DNA of 64,000 bases, from positions 18,343 through 82,342 of the forward strand of contig JACJYT010000011.1 of NCBI GenBank assembly GCA_020635975.1, given 5' to 3'. Source of the stretch: Chitinophagales bacterium (GTDB lineage: Bacteria; Bacteroidota; Bacteroidia; Chitinophagales; UBA8649). The position numbers and the translations under genes were made by a program. Of this stretch, positions 8,371 to 15,947 are shown one piece after another; position 1 is the first letter of the stretch; every line of letters starts with the position of its first letter. The notes under the pieces were generated by a model. It was not told the origin of the DNA and ran no database searches. It was given only the letters and a program-made list of their open reading frames with translations.

Positions 8371-8849
8371 TAGTCTTCTTTTTCTATATAATTCTCTAAA
8401 CGTATACCTAAACTCATAATGTTTGCTAAAGGGTTCTCTCGCATTTCATGACTAAAAACAACACGATAAGTACCTGGCATGAAGCTCTTATTATAGTAAT
8501 CTTGCAGTTGAAATTGCAAATTACAGATGTCTCCAGAACATTCGCCAAACCAATGTCCGTCGGGTTGCGACATAGCTATATTGATCGGGGTGTTATACAC
8601 GCTATCATTAGGGAAATGAAGCTGCATGTTAAGCCACATATTCCGCCATCCAAATTCGAAGCGATGGCGAACATTTAGAAGGAGGTTTTTGTGAAGCTCA
8701 TCTTCTATTTGAAATTCAAAGCTCAAGCTATCATTTTGTTCCCACTGGTAATTAGAGATATCTATGTTTTTTTCGTAAACCACATTTTGGTCACAAGATT
8801 GTAGCGAAAGCCCAAGTATTATCAGAACAAAAAGAAGTATTCTAGGCAT
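8370..8849 (-). CDS. gldH: Gliding motility lipoprotein GldH
   Basis: A 159-residue lipoprotein. The signal peptide MPRILLFVLIILGLSLQSC ends in a lipobox with the modified Cys at residue 19. The mature domain carries the GldH pattern (W-x-x-x-D-S-L-S-F-x-F near the N-terminus, LHFPNDSVYN, GHWFGECSGDI, Y-R-V-V-F-S-H-E-M-R). In Flavobacterium GldH is needed for gliding and chitin use, and it acts with the T9SS/Gld machinery at the cell envelope. I chose the ATG at 8849, which overlaps the ricT stop by 8 nt. A longer open frame starting at 8930 would put a poly-Arg/Lys antisense of the ricT tail in front of the signal peptide and is unlikely. The ricT-gldH order is common in Bacteroidota. Confidence 0.9.
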   Translation of the reverse strand: MPRILLFVLIILGLSLQSCDQNVVYEKNIDISNYQWEQNDSLSFEFQIEDELHKNLLLNVRHRFEFGWRNMWLNMQLHFPNDSVYNTPINIAMSQPDGHWFGECSGDICNLQFQLQDYYNKSFMPGTYRVVFSHEMRENPLANIMSLGIRLENYIEKED

Positions 8850-9999
8850 TTTTTTTATTGCTATTATTGTTGTTTCTATTTCTATTTTTTCGGTAGTTGT
8901 TCTTCTTCTTTTTCTTTTTCTTCGTGCCACTTTCTAAAGTACTCAAGCTAACGCTTCCCACAAGATCTTCACTATAGCTATCTTCTATTTCTCTAGCTGC
9001 AGGAGTATCTACGATATTAAAATCATCTAGGCTATTTGGAAATTCGTTATTCTTATTCATTTGTAGCAACTTGGCAACATCTTCAGAACTTAGTTTATAA
9101 TATTTGTTGCTTTTGTCTAAGTTGTATGTAAGTTCTTTTTTGAAGATATCTGTTTTTCTTAAGTAGGCTACTCCCTCTTTCGTTTTTATCTTATCTGGGT
9201 TTTTAGGTATGCCTTTTAATGCATCCATATAAGTGTCCAACTCGTAATTCAAACAACATTTTAATCGACCGCATTGTCCAGAAAGTTTGTCGCTATTAAT
9301 GCTTAATTGCTGATACCTAGCAGCTCCTGTAGAAACACTATCAAAGTCACTTAACCAAGTAGAACAGCACAATTCTCTTCCACATGAGCCAATTCCTCCA
9401 ATTCTTCCAGCTTCTTGACGTGCGCCAATTTGACGCATTTCGATTTTTACTTTAAACTCACTAGCAAATTGTTTTACCAAATCTCTAAAGTCAATTCTGT
9501 TTTCGGCCGTGTAGAAAAAGGTGGTTTTTTTTCCATCTCCTTGAAACTCTACATCTCCAATCTTCATATCTAAATTTAAGCTTCGCGATATAACTCTTGC
9601 TTTTACAAGCATTTGTTTCTCGTTGGCTCGAAGCTCATGCATTTTTTCTATGTCTTGGTCATTAGCCTTTCTAAGAATAGATCGAATAGTATCTGCGCTT
9701 TCTTTTACATCTTTCTTTTTCATTTGAAGTTTAACCAATTCTCCAGTTAAACTTACTTCTCCAATATCGTATCCTTGTGATGCATCTACAATAACCATCT
9801 CCCCACGAAACAAATCTAGTTTCGCATCATTGCGATAAAAAGCCTTTCTAGCGCCATTTTTGAAGCTAATTTCTACTAAGTTGAAGTTGTAATTGTCAGA
9901 AAGCGGTATGTCCGCAAACCAATCGAAACTATTCATTTTGTTGCAGCCCCCTGAACTACATCCTCCTGAAGAGCCACACCCTGCTGTACTGCAAGCCAT
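8842..9999 (-). CDS. ricT: RicT/YaaT-like PSP1 domain protein
   Basis: A 385-residue cytoplasmic protein with the PSP1 C-terminal domain. In Bacillus, RicT (YaaT) forms an Fe-S-containing complex with RicA and RicF that affects RNA processing. The N-terminus is Cys/Gly-rich (C3, C8, C14, C19), a form common in Bacteroidota. The core has GGIGSCGRELCCSTWL and SGQCGRLKCCLNYE, the conserved cysteine clusters. The C-terminus is an unusual low-complexity Lys/Asn/Arg tail from about residue 360, likely disordered and possibly nucleic-acid binding. It lies between holB (61-69 nt upstream) and gldH (8-nt overlap). Its role in this phylum is not settled. Confidence 0.9.
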   Translation of the reverse strand: MACSTAGCGSSGGCSSGGCNKMNSFDWFADIPLSDNYNFNLVEISFKNGARKAFYRNDAKLDLFRGEMVIVDASQGYDIGEVSLTGELVKLQMKKKDVKESADTIRSILRKANDQDIEKMHELRANEKQMLVKARVISRSLNLDMKIGDVEFQGDGKKTTFFYTAENRIDFRDLVKQFASEFKVKIEMRQIGARQEAGRIGGIGSCGRELCCSTWLSDFDSVSTGAARYQQLSINSDKLSGQCGRLKCCLNYELDTYMDALKGIPKNPDKIKTKEGVAYLRKTDIFKKELTYNLDKSNKYYKLSSEDVAKLLQMNKNNEFPNSLDDFNIVDTPAAREIEDSYSEDLVGSVSLSTLESGTKKKKKKKNNYRKNRNRNNNNSNKKNA

Positions 10000-10060
10000 A
10001 TTTATTTTATTTGAACTTTTTCTTGCGAAAGAAAAAGCAAAATTATCAATTATTATTGTC

Positions 10061-11191
10061 TTAGAAAACCGACTTCTGCTTCAGCAAAGCCTTTATTTTC
10101 ATACTTGTACTTAAGAAAGCAATTTTCGCATTTGCATTCCGTACAATTTGATAGTGCAAGTTATTGATTATTTGGGAAATGCTTAGCATCTTTTGCCAAC
10201 TAATTGTTTCCACCATTTTAAGTGCAACAGTTTTTTCTGTAGCATTTAATTTACAATTTAAGCCATTTTTTGCAGCCAAAGCTTCCCGAATAAAAAATAG
10301 GGCATATTGAATGAAGGTTTTTTGATTTTGTCTTCCAGTAGCTCCCATGCTTTCCGTCCAATCAATCAGTTGTTGGGCAAAACTAAGACTTGGTCGAGCG
10401 TTTTGTTGAATAATCAATAGCAACCAAGTTCGTAAACTTTCAAAATAGTTATTATCGGCTTGACCAAGTAATTGCTTGGCTTCGATCCACGATCCATCAG
10501 AAATTTGTGCAAGTTTTAAGGCTTCTTCTTGACTTAAGCCAAGTTTTTCTTGGAGGGCATTTTCTATATCCTCCGTTTTTAGCTTTTGAAATTTTAGTAT
10601 TTGTGTTCTACTTAAAATGGTAGGCAAAATGGCTTCTTGCGATTGGGCAATAAGAATGAAAATAGTATTGGCAGGCGGTTCTTCAATAATTTTTAAGAGT
10701 CTGTTGCCTTCTTTCTGAAGATATTCAGCCCCCCAAATTATTTGTATTTTATACTTGCCTTCAAAATGTCTTAGTCCATGCTGCCTAATTATTTGATTGC
10801 ATTCTTCTGCGGTGATGTTTCCCTGCTTGTTTTCATTATCTAAGAGGGCTATCCAATCAGAATAACTAAAATAGGCTTCGTCTTTTAAAAAGTTTCTCCA
10901 CTGCTCTATATCCTCCCTGGCCATACTTCTAGGTCCTATGGTAGGATAGGTATAAAAAATATCTGGGTGAGAAAGTTTTTCCGCTTTAATACAAGAACTG
11001 CATTGCCCACAGCTATCTTTTTCGTTCCTATTCTCGCAATTTAAATATTGAGCGAAGGCTAAGGCCATGCTTAGTTTGCCGCAACCTTCAGCGCCAAGAA
11101 AGAGCATAGCTTGACTAACCTTTTCCGCTTGTGCCGAAAGTAAAAGTTGTTCCTTTATAGATTCTTGAGCTATGACTTGTTTAAAAAGCAT
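10061..11191 (-). CDS. holB: DNA polymerase III subunit delta'
   Basis: A 376-residue clamp-loader subunit of the AAA+ superfamily. The Walker-A region is GAEGCGKLSMA (about 33-43), followed by the zinc module C-G-Q-C-S-S-C about residues 61-68 and the segment YLQKEGNRLLKIIEEPP, a strong delta' signature, near 160. The sensor-1 region ILPTILSRTQI follows near 190. The subunit works with delta and tau/gamma to open the beta clamp. The ATG at 11191 is preferred over a GTG one codon upstream. Placement ahead of ricT and gldH is typical of this phylum. It is divergent from the PTPS gene. Confidence 0.9.
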   Translation of the reverse strand: MLFKQVIAQESIKEQLLLSAQAEKVSQAMLFLGAEGCGKLSMALAFAQYLNCENRNEKDSCGQCSSCIKAEKLSHPDIFYTYPTIGPRSMAREDIEQWRNFLKDEAYFSYSDWIALLDNENKQGNITAEECNQIIRQHGLRHFEGKYKIQIIWGAEYLQKEGNRLLKIIEEPPANTIFILIAQSQEAILPTILSRTQILKFQKLKTEDIENALQEKLGLSQEEALKLAQISDGSWIEAKQLLGQADNNYFESLRTWLLLIIQQNARPSLSFAQQLIDWTESMGATGRQNQKTFIQYALFFIREALAAKNGLNCKLNATEKTVALKMVETISWQKMLSISQIINNLHYQIVRNANAKIAFLSTSMKIKALLKQKSVF

Positions 11192-11270
11192 CACTTAATT
11201 AAAGAGTGTGTAAATTTACATAATTAATGCTAAGGATAAACTCTTTAGCAATGCAATTGTTTAATTAGAT

Positions 11271-11678
11271 ATGAAAGTAGCAGTATTCAGAAAGGCACAT
11301 TTTAATGCCGCGCATCGCTTGTATAACAAAGCATGGACAGAAGACAAGAATAATGAGGTTTTTGGCCTTTGTAATAACGCTAATTGGCACGGACATAATT
11401 ATGAACTAGAGGTTAAGTTGGTAGGCGAAGTAGATCCAGAAACAGGTTATGTTATTGATTTAAAAGTACTTAAAGATATTATTAAGCAGGAGGTGGAAGA
11501 GCGATTTGATCATAAAAATTTGAACTTGGATTGCCCCGAGTTTGCATCTTTAAACCCTACTGCAGAAAATATTTGTGTAGTAATTTATGATTTGCTTCGA
11601 GCTGCCATAGGAGACCAATACGAACTGCAGGTCAGGCTCTATGAAACTCCTAGAAATTATGTAGAATATCCAGCCTAA
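11271..11678 (+). CDS. 6-pyruvoyl-tetrahydropterin synthase / QueD family protein, BH4-synthase-like spacing
   Basis: A 135-residue T-fold enzyme. The zinc ligands are H15, H40 and H42, the catalytic Cys is C34, the Asp-His dyad is D80-H81, and the substrate-binding Glu is E125 in YETPRN. The C34 to H40 interval is C-x5-H-G-H, as in eukaryotic-type 6-pyruvoyl-tetrahydropterin synthase (CNNxxxHGH); E. coli QueD has C-x3-H-G-H. DPETGYVIDL and DHKNLNLD also match PTPS. It therefore probably acts on 7,8-dihydroneopterin triphosphate on the way to a tetrahydropterin, though QueD-like 6-carboxytetrahydropterin synthesis for queuosine is not excluded. It stands alone, divergent from holB. Confidence 0.85.
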   Translation: MKVAVFRKAHFNAAHRLYNKAWTEDKNNEVFGLCNNANWHGHNYELEVKLVGEVDPETGYVIDLKVLKDIIKQEVEERFDHKNLNLDCPEFASLNPTAENICVVIYDLLRAAIGDQYELQVRLYETPRNYVEYPA

Positions 11679-11684
11679 GTAGCT

Positions 11685-14630
11685 TTAGTGAATTATTGAT
11701 CGATAAATTACCCCTTGAATATCGGTGCGAATATTTTCTTTTGCTAAAGTATTCTCTGTAGCATAAGGGTAGGTTCTATTGGAAAGGAAAACGTAAATCA
11801 AATTATATTCGGGATCCGCCCAAACACAAGTTCCAGTAAATCCAGTATGACCAAAACAGGCATCACTTACTTCAGAACAAGTTGGTCCACCTTTAATTTT
11901 CCCATTTTTATCTCTTATTACCGGTTTGTCAAATCCTAACGCTCTTCTATTATCCTTTTCTGTATAATGTTGCGAATTGAAGTACGCAATAGTTTCCGAC
12001 TTTAAAAATTGTTTTCCCTTATAGTAGCCATTATTTAATAACATCTGAAATACCGCTGCTAAATCTTGTGAATTGCTAAACAGTCCGGCATGTCCACAAA
12101 CTCCGCCAAGCATAGCAGCACCTGGATCGTGCACATAGCCTTTTATTTCTTGCTTTCTAAATATGGTATCTTTTTCTGTTGGAACAATTCGGCCTAAGTC
12201 AAATTTGCTTCTCGGTAGAAAAGAGATATTTTCAAGTCCCATTGGTTTATAAAACATTTCTTGAACATATTGATCCAAGCTCTGTTTAGAAATTTTTTCT
12301 ACCAATTGCATTAGGAGGTAAAAGCCTAAATCGCTGTACTTATATTCTGGTTTTTCTTTAATCTTTACCCCCGATATGGTTGTCCAAATTACCTCCGTAG
12401 AATCCTTGCAAATAAACAAATCGTCGGCAACTTTAATACAATAAGAAGCATTACTATCTACACTATACCAATTGTTGTAAACGGAATCTTCAACAGTAGG
12501 AACGTAAAACGGAATCCATGCGGGCAAACCCGATTGGTGCGCCAAAATCTCTTTTATTACTAGGCTTCCAACAGTGGTTTCTTTTAATTGTGGCAGGTAG
12601 GTTTTTATGTCTTTATTAAGGTCTATTTTGTCTTCTTCATAAAGCTTCATTACTGCCAAAGTGGTAGCTGCAACTTTCGTAATGGAGGCTAAATCGTAAA
12701 TACTAGAATTGGTAATGGCATCATTATTTTCATAAGTACTATTACCAAAAGACTTGTTGTAAACTATTTTGCCATCTTTTGCAACTAGAATTTGACAACC
12801 TGGACTTGCCTTAAGCGCAATGGCTTTTTTCGCAAAGTAATCAATAGAATCTAATCGAGAGGCATCCATTTGCACCTCACTTGGAAGCGCATATTGGAGA
12901 ACATCTTCATTCTTAAATTCTATACCCGTATTCACTTTAAACCTTCCTGCGCTTACTGGCAACTTTCCATTAACTTCTATGCCACCAAAAATTGCTTGAC
13001 CAGCTGCTTTTTGAGAAGCTTCATTTTCTTCATAGGCAACTACAAGCGTTTTGAAATCTTGAAAGAAGCTGAGACTATATGGACTGCCAAACAAGATTAA
13101 AACCAATTCCTTCTCCTTGTCTAATTGCTTAAGAAACTCTAATTCTGCAGCACTTATTCCGAAGTTTTTGGATTTCCATCTACTCATGTCATAGAGTCCA
13201 ACAACTACTTTATCATAATCTTTGAACTTAGCAAGTTGGGTGGTTATTTGCGTGCTTTGTAAGTCGTTTGCTATGAAAAAGTGATTTTTAAGTCCAAAGT
13301 TTTCGCAACTGCTATGCAAGGCTTGCTTGCTTCCTTTACCCAAAGAAAGAAGTGCAATTTTATCTGCTTCCCTTGTTTTTAAAGGAAGTAAATTCTCTTC
13401 GTTGTTTACTAGGGTTATGGCCTTTTCAAAGAGGAGTTTATTAAATTCTATGGCTTCCTTATTTTGTAAGACTTGCGCTATGTTTTTGGTAGAAACATAG
13501 GTCTTTTGATTTAAACCCAAATAGTATTTATATTCTAGAACTTTTTTAAGTCTTTCATCCAGATATGCTTCGCTAATTTCACCTTTTGAAAGAGCAAGTT
13601 TAATGGCAGCGATGGCTTTCGGGATATTACTAGGAATAACCAATACATCATTACCTGCTAAGAAGGCCAATTTGTCTACTTCTCCAGCATCGAAGAATTT
13701 GCTTGCGCCTTGCATATTAAGAGCATCCGAAAAAACTAGGCCTTTAAAGCCTAGGCTATCTTTTAGCAGTGTGCTAACCACTTTTTTAGAAAGGCTTGAA
13801 GCTAAATTTGGTGTTTTATCTAGGGCAGGAATATTCAAGTGGGCAACCATCATTCCCATCATTCCATTTTCTATAGCCACTTTAAAGGGGTAAAGTTCCA
13901 AACTATCTAAGCGAGCGAAATTGTGTTTTATGATTGGTAAATCTTGGTGAGAGTCGGTGTCTGTGTCGCCATGTCCCGGAAAATGCTTGCCAACAGCCAT
14001 CACCCCTTTACTTTGCATTCCTTGAGCATAGGCTAGGGCTTTTAGAGCCACATTGTATTTGTCTTCACCAAAACTTCTATCGTTAATAACGGGGTTGTTA
14101 ATGTTGTTATTGATGTCTAGTACAGGGGCCAAGTTTATATTAATTCCTAAGGCCTTGCATTCTAGTGCAATTCTTTCGCCCATTTGATAAATAAGTTCGT
14201 CGTCTTGTATTGCACCAAGGGTTAGTTGGCGAGGGTATTGAATGCTACTATCTACCCGCATGTTGATACCCCATTCGCCATCAATAGAGATAAACAAAGG
14301 TAGTGTGGTGCTTTTTTGGAAACTATTAGACCAAGTTGCAATTTCTGTTGGATGGCCTTTGAAGAAGATGACTCCACCTATTTGATAGTTCTTGATAAGT
14401 TTTTCAACCTCTAGTTTGCTGCTTTCCCCTTGAGTAGGGTAAGCACCAACCATAAAGAACTGAGCTATTTTTTGATCTAAGTTTAAGCTAGCACTTACAG
14501 AATCTACCCAGGCATTTTTTTCTAATTCGTGGATAATACCATCACTACTAGGCAAATAAGTATGTTTCACTCCAATTGATTGGAGTGATAAGGACATAAA
14601 AACTATTAAAATCCACCAGCCTCTTTTCAT
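11685..14630 (-). CDS. GH3 beta-N-acetylhexosaminidase-like protein fused to a serine beta-lactamase-fold domain
   Basis: A 981-residue exported two-enzyme fusion with a signal peptide over residues 1-20. The N-terminal NagZ-like GH3 domain (about 45-370) has KHFPGHGDTDTDSH (215-228), holding the catalytic His of the flexible loop, and VFSDALNM (299-306) with nucleophile D302. A GH3 C-terminal domain follows (about 400-570). The second enzyme (about 590-980) is a class C beta-lactamase/DD-peptidase fold with S649-x-x-K652 (SITK), a Y-S-D motif near 757 and HTG near 936 in place of KTG. It probably trims exported muropeptides or other glycans in the periplasm. This fused architecture is known in Bacteroidota. 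It is the terminal gene of the block, with its stop 7 nt from the PTPS stop. Confidence 0.88.
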   Translation of the reverse strand: MKRGWWILIVFMSLSLQSIGVKHTYLPSSDGIIHELEKNAWVDSVSASLNLDQKIAQFFMVGAYPTQGESSKLEVEKLIKNYQIGGVIFFKGHPTEIATWSNSFQKSTTLPLFISIDGEWGINMRVDSSIQYPRQLTLGAIQDDELIYQMGERIALECKALGININLAPVLDINNNINNPVINDRSFGEDKYNVALKALAYAQGMQSKGVMAVGKHFPGHGDTDTDSHQDLPIIKHNFARLDSLELYPFKVAIENGMMGMMVAHLNIPALDKTPNLASSLSKKVVSTLLKDSLGFKGLVFSDALNMQGASKFFDAGEVDKLAFLAGNDVLVIPSNIPKAIAAIKLALSKGEISEAYLDERLKKVLEYKYYLGLNQKTYVSTKNIAQVLQNKEAIEFNKLLFEKAITLVNNEENLLPLKTREADKIALLSLGKGSKQALHSSCENFGLKNHFFIANDLQSTQITTQLAKFKDYDKVVVGLYDMSRWKSKNFGISAAELEFLKQLDKEKELVLILFGSPYSLSFFQDFKTLVVAYEENEASQKAAGQAIFGGIEVNGKLPVSAGRFKVNTGIEFKNEDVLQYALPSEVQMDASRLDSIDYFAKKAIALKASPGCQILVAKDGKIVYNKSFGNSTYENNDAITNSSIYDLASITKVAATTLAVMKLYEEDKIDLNKDIKTYLPQLKETTVGSLVIKEILAHQSGLPAWIPFYVPTVEDSVYNNWYSVDSNASYCIKVADDLFICKDSTEVIWTTISGVKIKEKPEYKYSDLGFYLLMQLVEKISKQSLDQYVQEMFYKPMGLENISFLPRSKFDLGRIVPTEKDTIFRKQEIKGYVHDPGAAMLGGVCGHAGLFSNSQDLAAVFQMLLNNGYYKGKQFLKSETIAYFNSQHYTEKDNRRALGFDKPVIRDKNGKIKGGPTCSEVSDACFGHTGFTGTCVWADPEYNLIYVFLSNRTYPYATENTLAKENIRTDIQGVIYRSIIH

Positions 14631-14690
14631 CTTGTAAATGTAAATCTAAGTAGTATAAGTTCTACTAAAACCGTGCTAAAATGAATCAAC

Positions 14691-14715
14691 GCGCAAATGT
14701 GAATAAACATTGCGC
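14691..14715 (-). terminator. Imperfect hairpin between the acyltransferase-like gene and the GH3 gene
   Basis: GCGCAAATGT (14691-14700) and ACATTGCGC (14707-14715) pair with one bulged base around a 6-nt loop, 36 nt after the stop of the gene at 14752. There is no downstream T-run, so it is a weak terminator or pause candidate. The gap from 14631 to 14751 shows nothing else clear. Confidence 0.3.
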
Positions 14716-14751
14716 TTAGCCTACTGGATTCGCATTAATGATCCTTGAAAT

Positions 14752-15933
14752 TTAAGAGGCTTGCTCCACTCTAAATGGTTTTCTTACTTCAAAAGGTTCT
14801 GGTTTTAAGTAAGTAGTGAGTGGTTTAATGACGATGTTTGGAATTCTACTATTGTGTTTGAGTAAGGAAAAGCCCTTTTTTGGAACCGCTCCAACTGAAG
14901 TTTTTATTTCACTTGCTGTTCTACCAAAGTGAATTTGACTTATTCTTTCTTGAATCCCTTGTTCGATACAATCGTATAAAATTCTTTGATACACACAATG
15001 CTCCTTATTGTATTTGTAATCTATGCCTATTAGATTAATATTTAAAGCTTTAGCATCTACAAAATAGCTAATAAAGCCTAGCATTTCGCCCTCATGATAA
15101 TAGGCTCTAAGTTTAAATTTTTCGGGATAAGCTAACTTGAAGTCATAAAAATAGTTTTGGCTAATTTCTGCAAGCTTAAAGCTAGCACTGCTAAGAACAT
15201 TTTTATACAAGCTGAAAATTAACTTCGTGTTTTCTTTGATTTCTTCGGCAGTCAGATCTTTAATAAGCAGGGAATTGCTCTTGCTAAAAACCTTTTTCGT
15301 CCTAACCCTATATTTCGATACGATACTATCTAAATAGTCATCGAAAGTTTTCCAAGATTCTTGAATATCAAAAATTAAATCCGGTTCTACTTCAAATAAT
15401 CGGTAAGACTTATTTACCATAATATCATGATTAACTAAATCTTCTTCTCTTAAATCACTAATTAAAAAGGCATCAATTTTTTGCGACTTAGAAAGAGCTT
15501 TACATGCCTGATCTAGGATTTCCCATTTTTCTTTTGCGCTTACTTCTTTATAAAAAATTTGGCCTTTGTCGCCAGTTAAGAAAACATTGCCTAGCACGGC
15601 TAAATTCCAATTTACTCTTTCTAATGCTAGATCGACAATAGCTTCTAAGCTCTTATTTATAATACAATCTTCTCCCTCTGGTATATAAGATCGCAACTCA
15701 TCGCCCTTAAATGGCATAATTTGAAAATACAACAAAGCCAATTTTTCCTTTTGTTGGAAAACTTCCACAACTTGATGCTGAATATGTTTTGAAACTTGGG
15801 CACTTTGCTTTATAAAGCTAGGAGTGCTGAAAAGTGAGCTGGCGGAAATTTCAGAAACTTCGCTTAATGAATTTGCGGGTAAAACTCGAAATTGATATTC
15901 TGAATTCTTACACTTGCTTTTAGATTTTATCAT
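14752..15933 (-). CDS. GNAT-fold acyltransferase-like protein (BioF2/FemAB-like C-terminus)
   Basis: A 393-residue soluble protein without a signal peptide. Its C-terminal half (about 190-380) resembles the acetyltransferase-6 / FemAB-like GNAT repeat. FKLRAYYHEGEMLGFISYF (about 275-295) is the usual cofactor-side hairpin, YQRILYDCIEQGI lies near 320, and IHFGRTASEIKTSVGAVP (about 338-355) is the motif where such proteins place a substrate loop. The N-terminal half is less recognisable. Proteins of this type transfer acyl or aminoacyl groups to peptidoglycan or lipid precursors, but no substrate can be named. The UbiB-like kinase gene ends 14 nt upstream, so they form an operon. Confidence 0.7.
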   Translation of the reverse strand: MIKSKSKCKNSEYQFRVLPANSLSEVSEISASSLFSTPSFIKQSAQVSKHIQHQVVEVFQQKEKLALLYFQIMPFKGDELRSYIPEGEDCIINKSLEAIVDLALERVNWNLAVLGNVFLTGDKGQIFYKEVSAKEKWEILDQACKALSKSQKIDAFLISDLREEDLVNHDIMVNKSYRLFEVEPDLIFDIQESWKTFDDYLDSIVSKYRVRTKKVFSKSNSLLIKDLTAEEIKENTKLIFSLYKNVLSSASFKLAEISQNYFYDFKLAYPEKFKLRAYYHEGEMLGFISYFVDAKALNINLIGIDYKYNKEHCVYQRILYDCIEQGIQERISQIHFGRTASEIKTSVGAVPKKGFSLLKHNSRIPNIVIKPLTTYLKPEPFEVRKPFRVEQAS

Positions 15934-15947
15934 TTTTCTCGCCTAGT

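Noticed and set aside
8850..8930. An N-terminal extension of gldH to 8930 giving a poly-Arg/Lys start
   Set aside because: It would precede a complete lipoprotein signal peptide and is the antisense-frame reading of the A-rich ricT tail; the ATG at 8849 fits the family and the 8-nt overlap.
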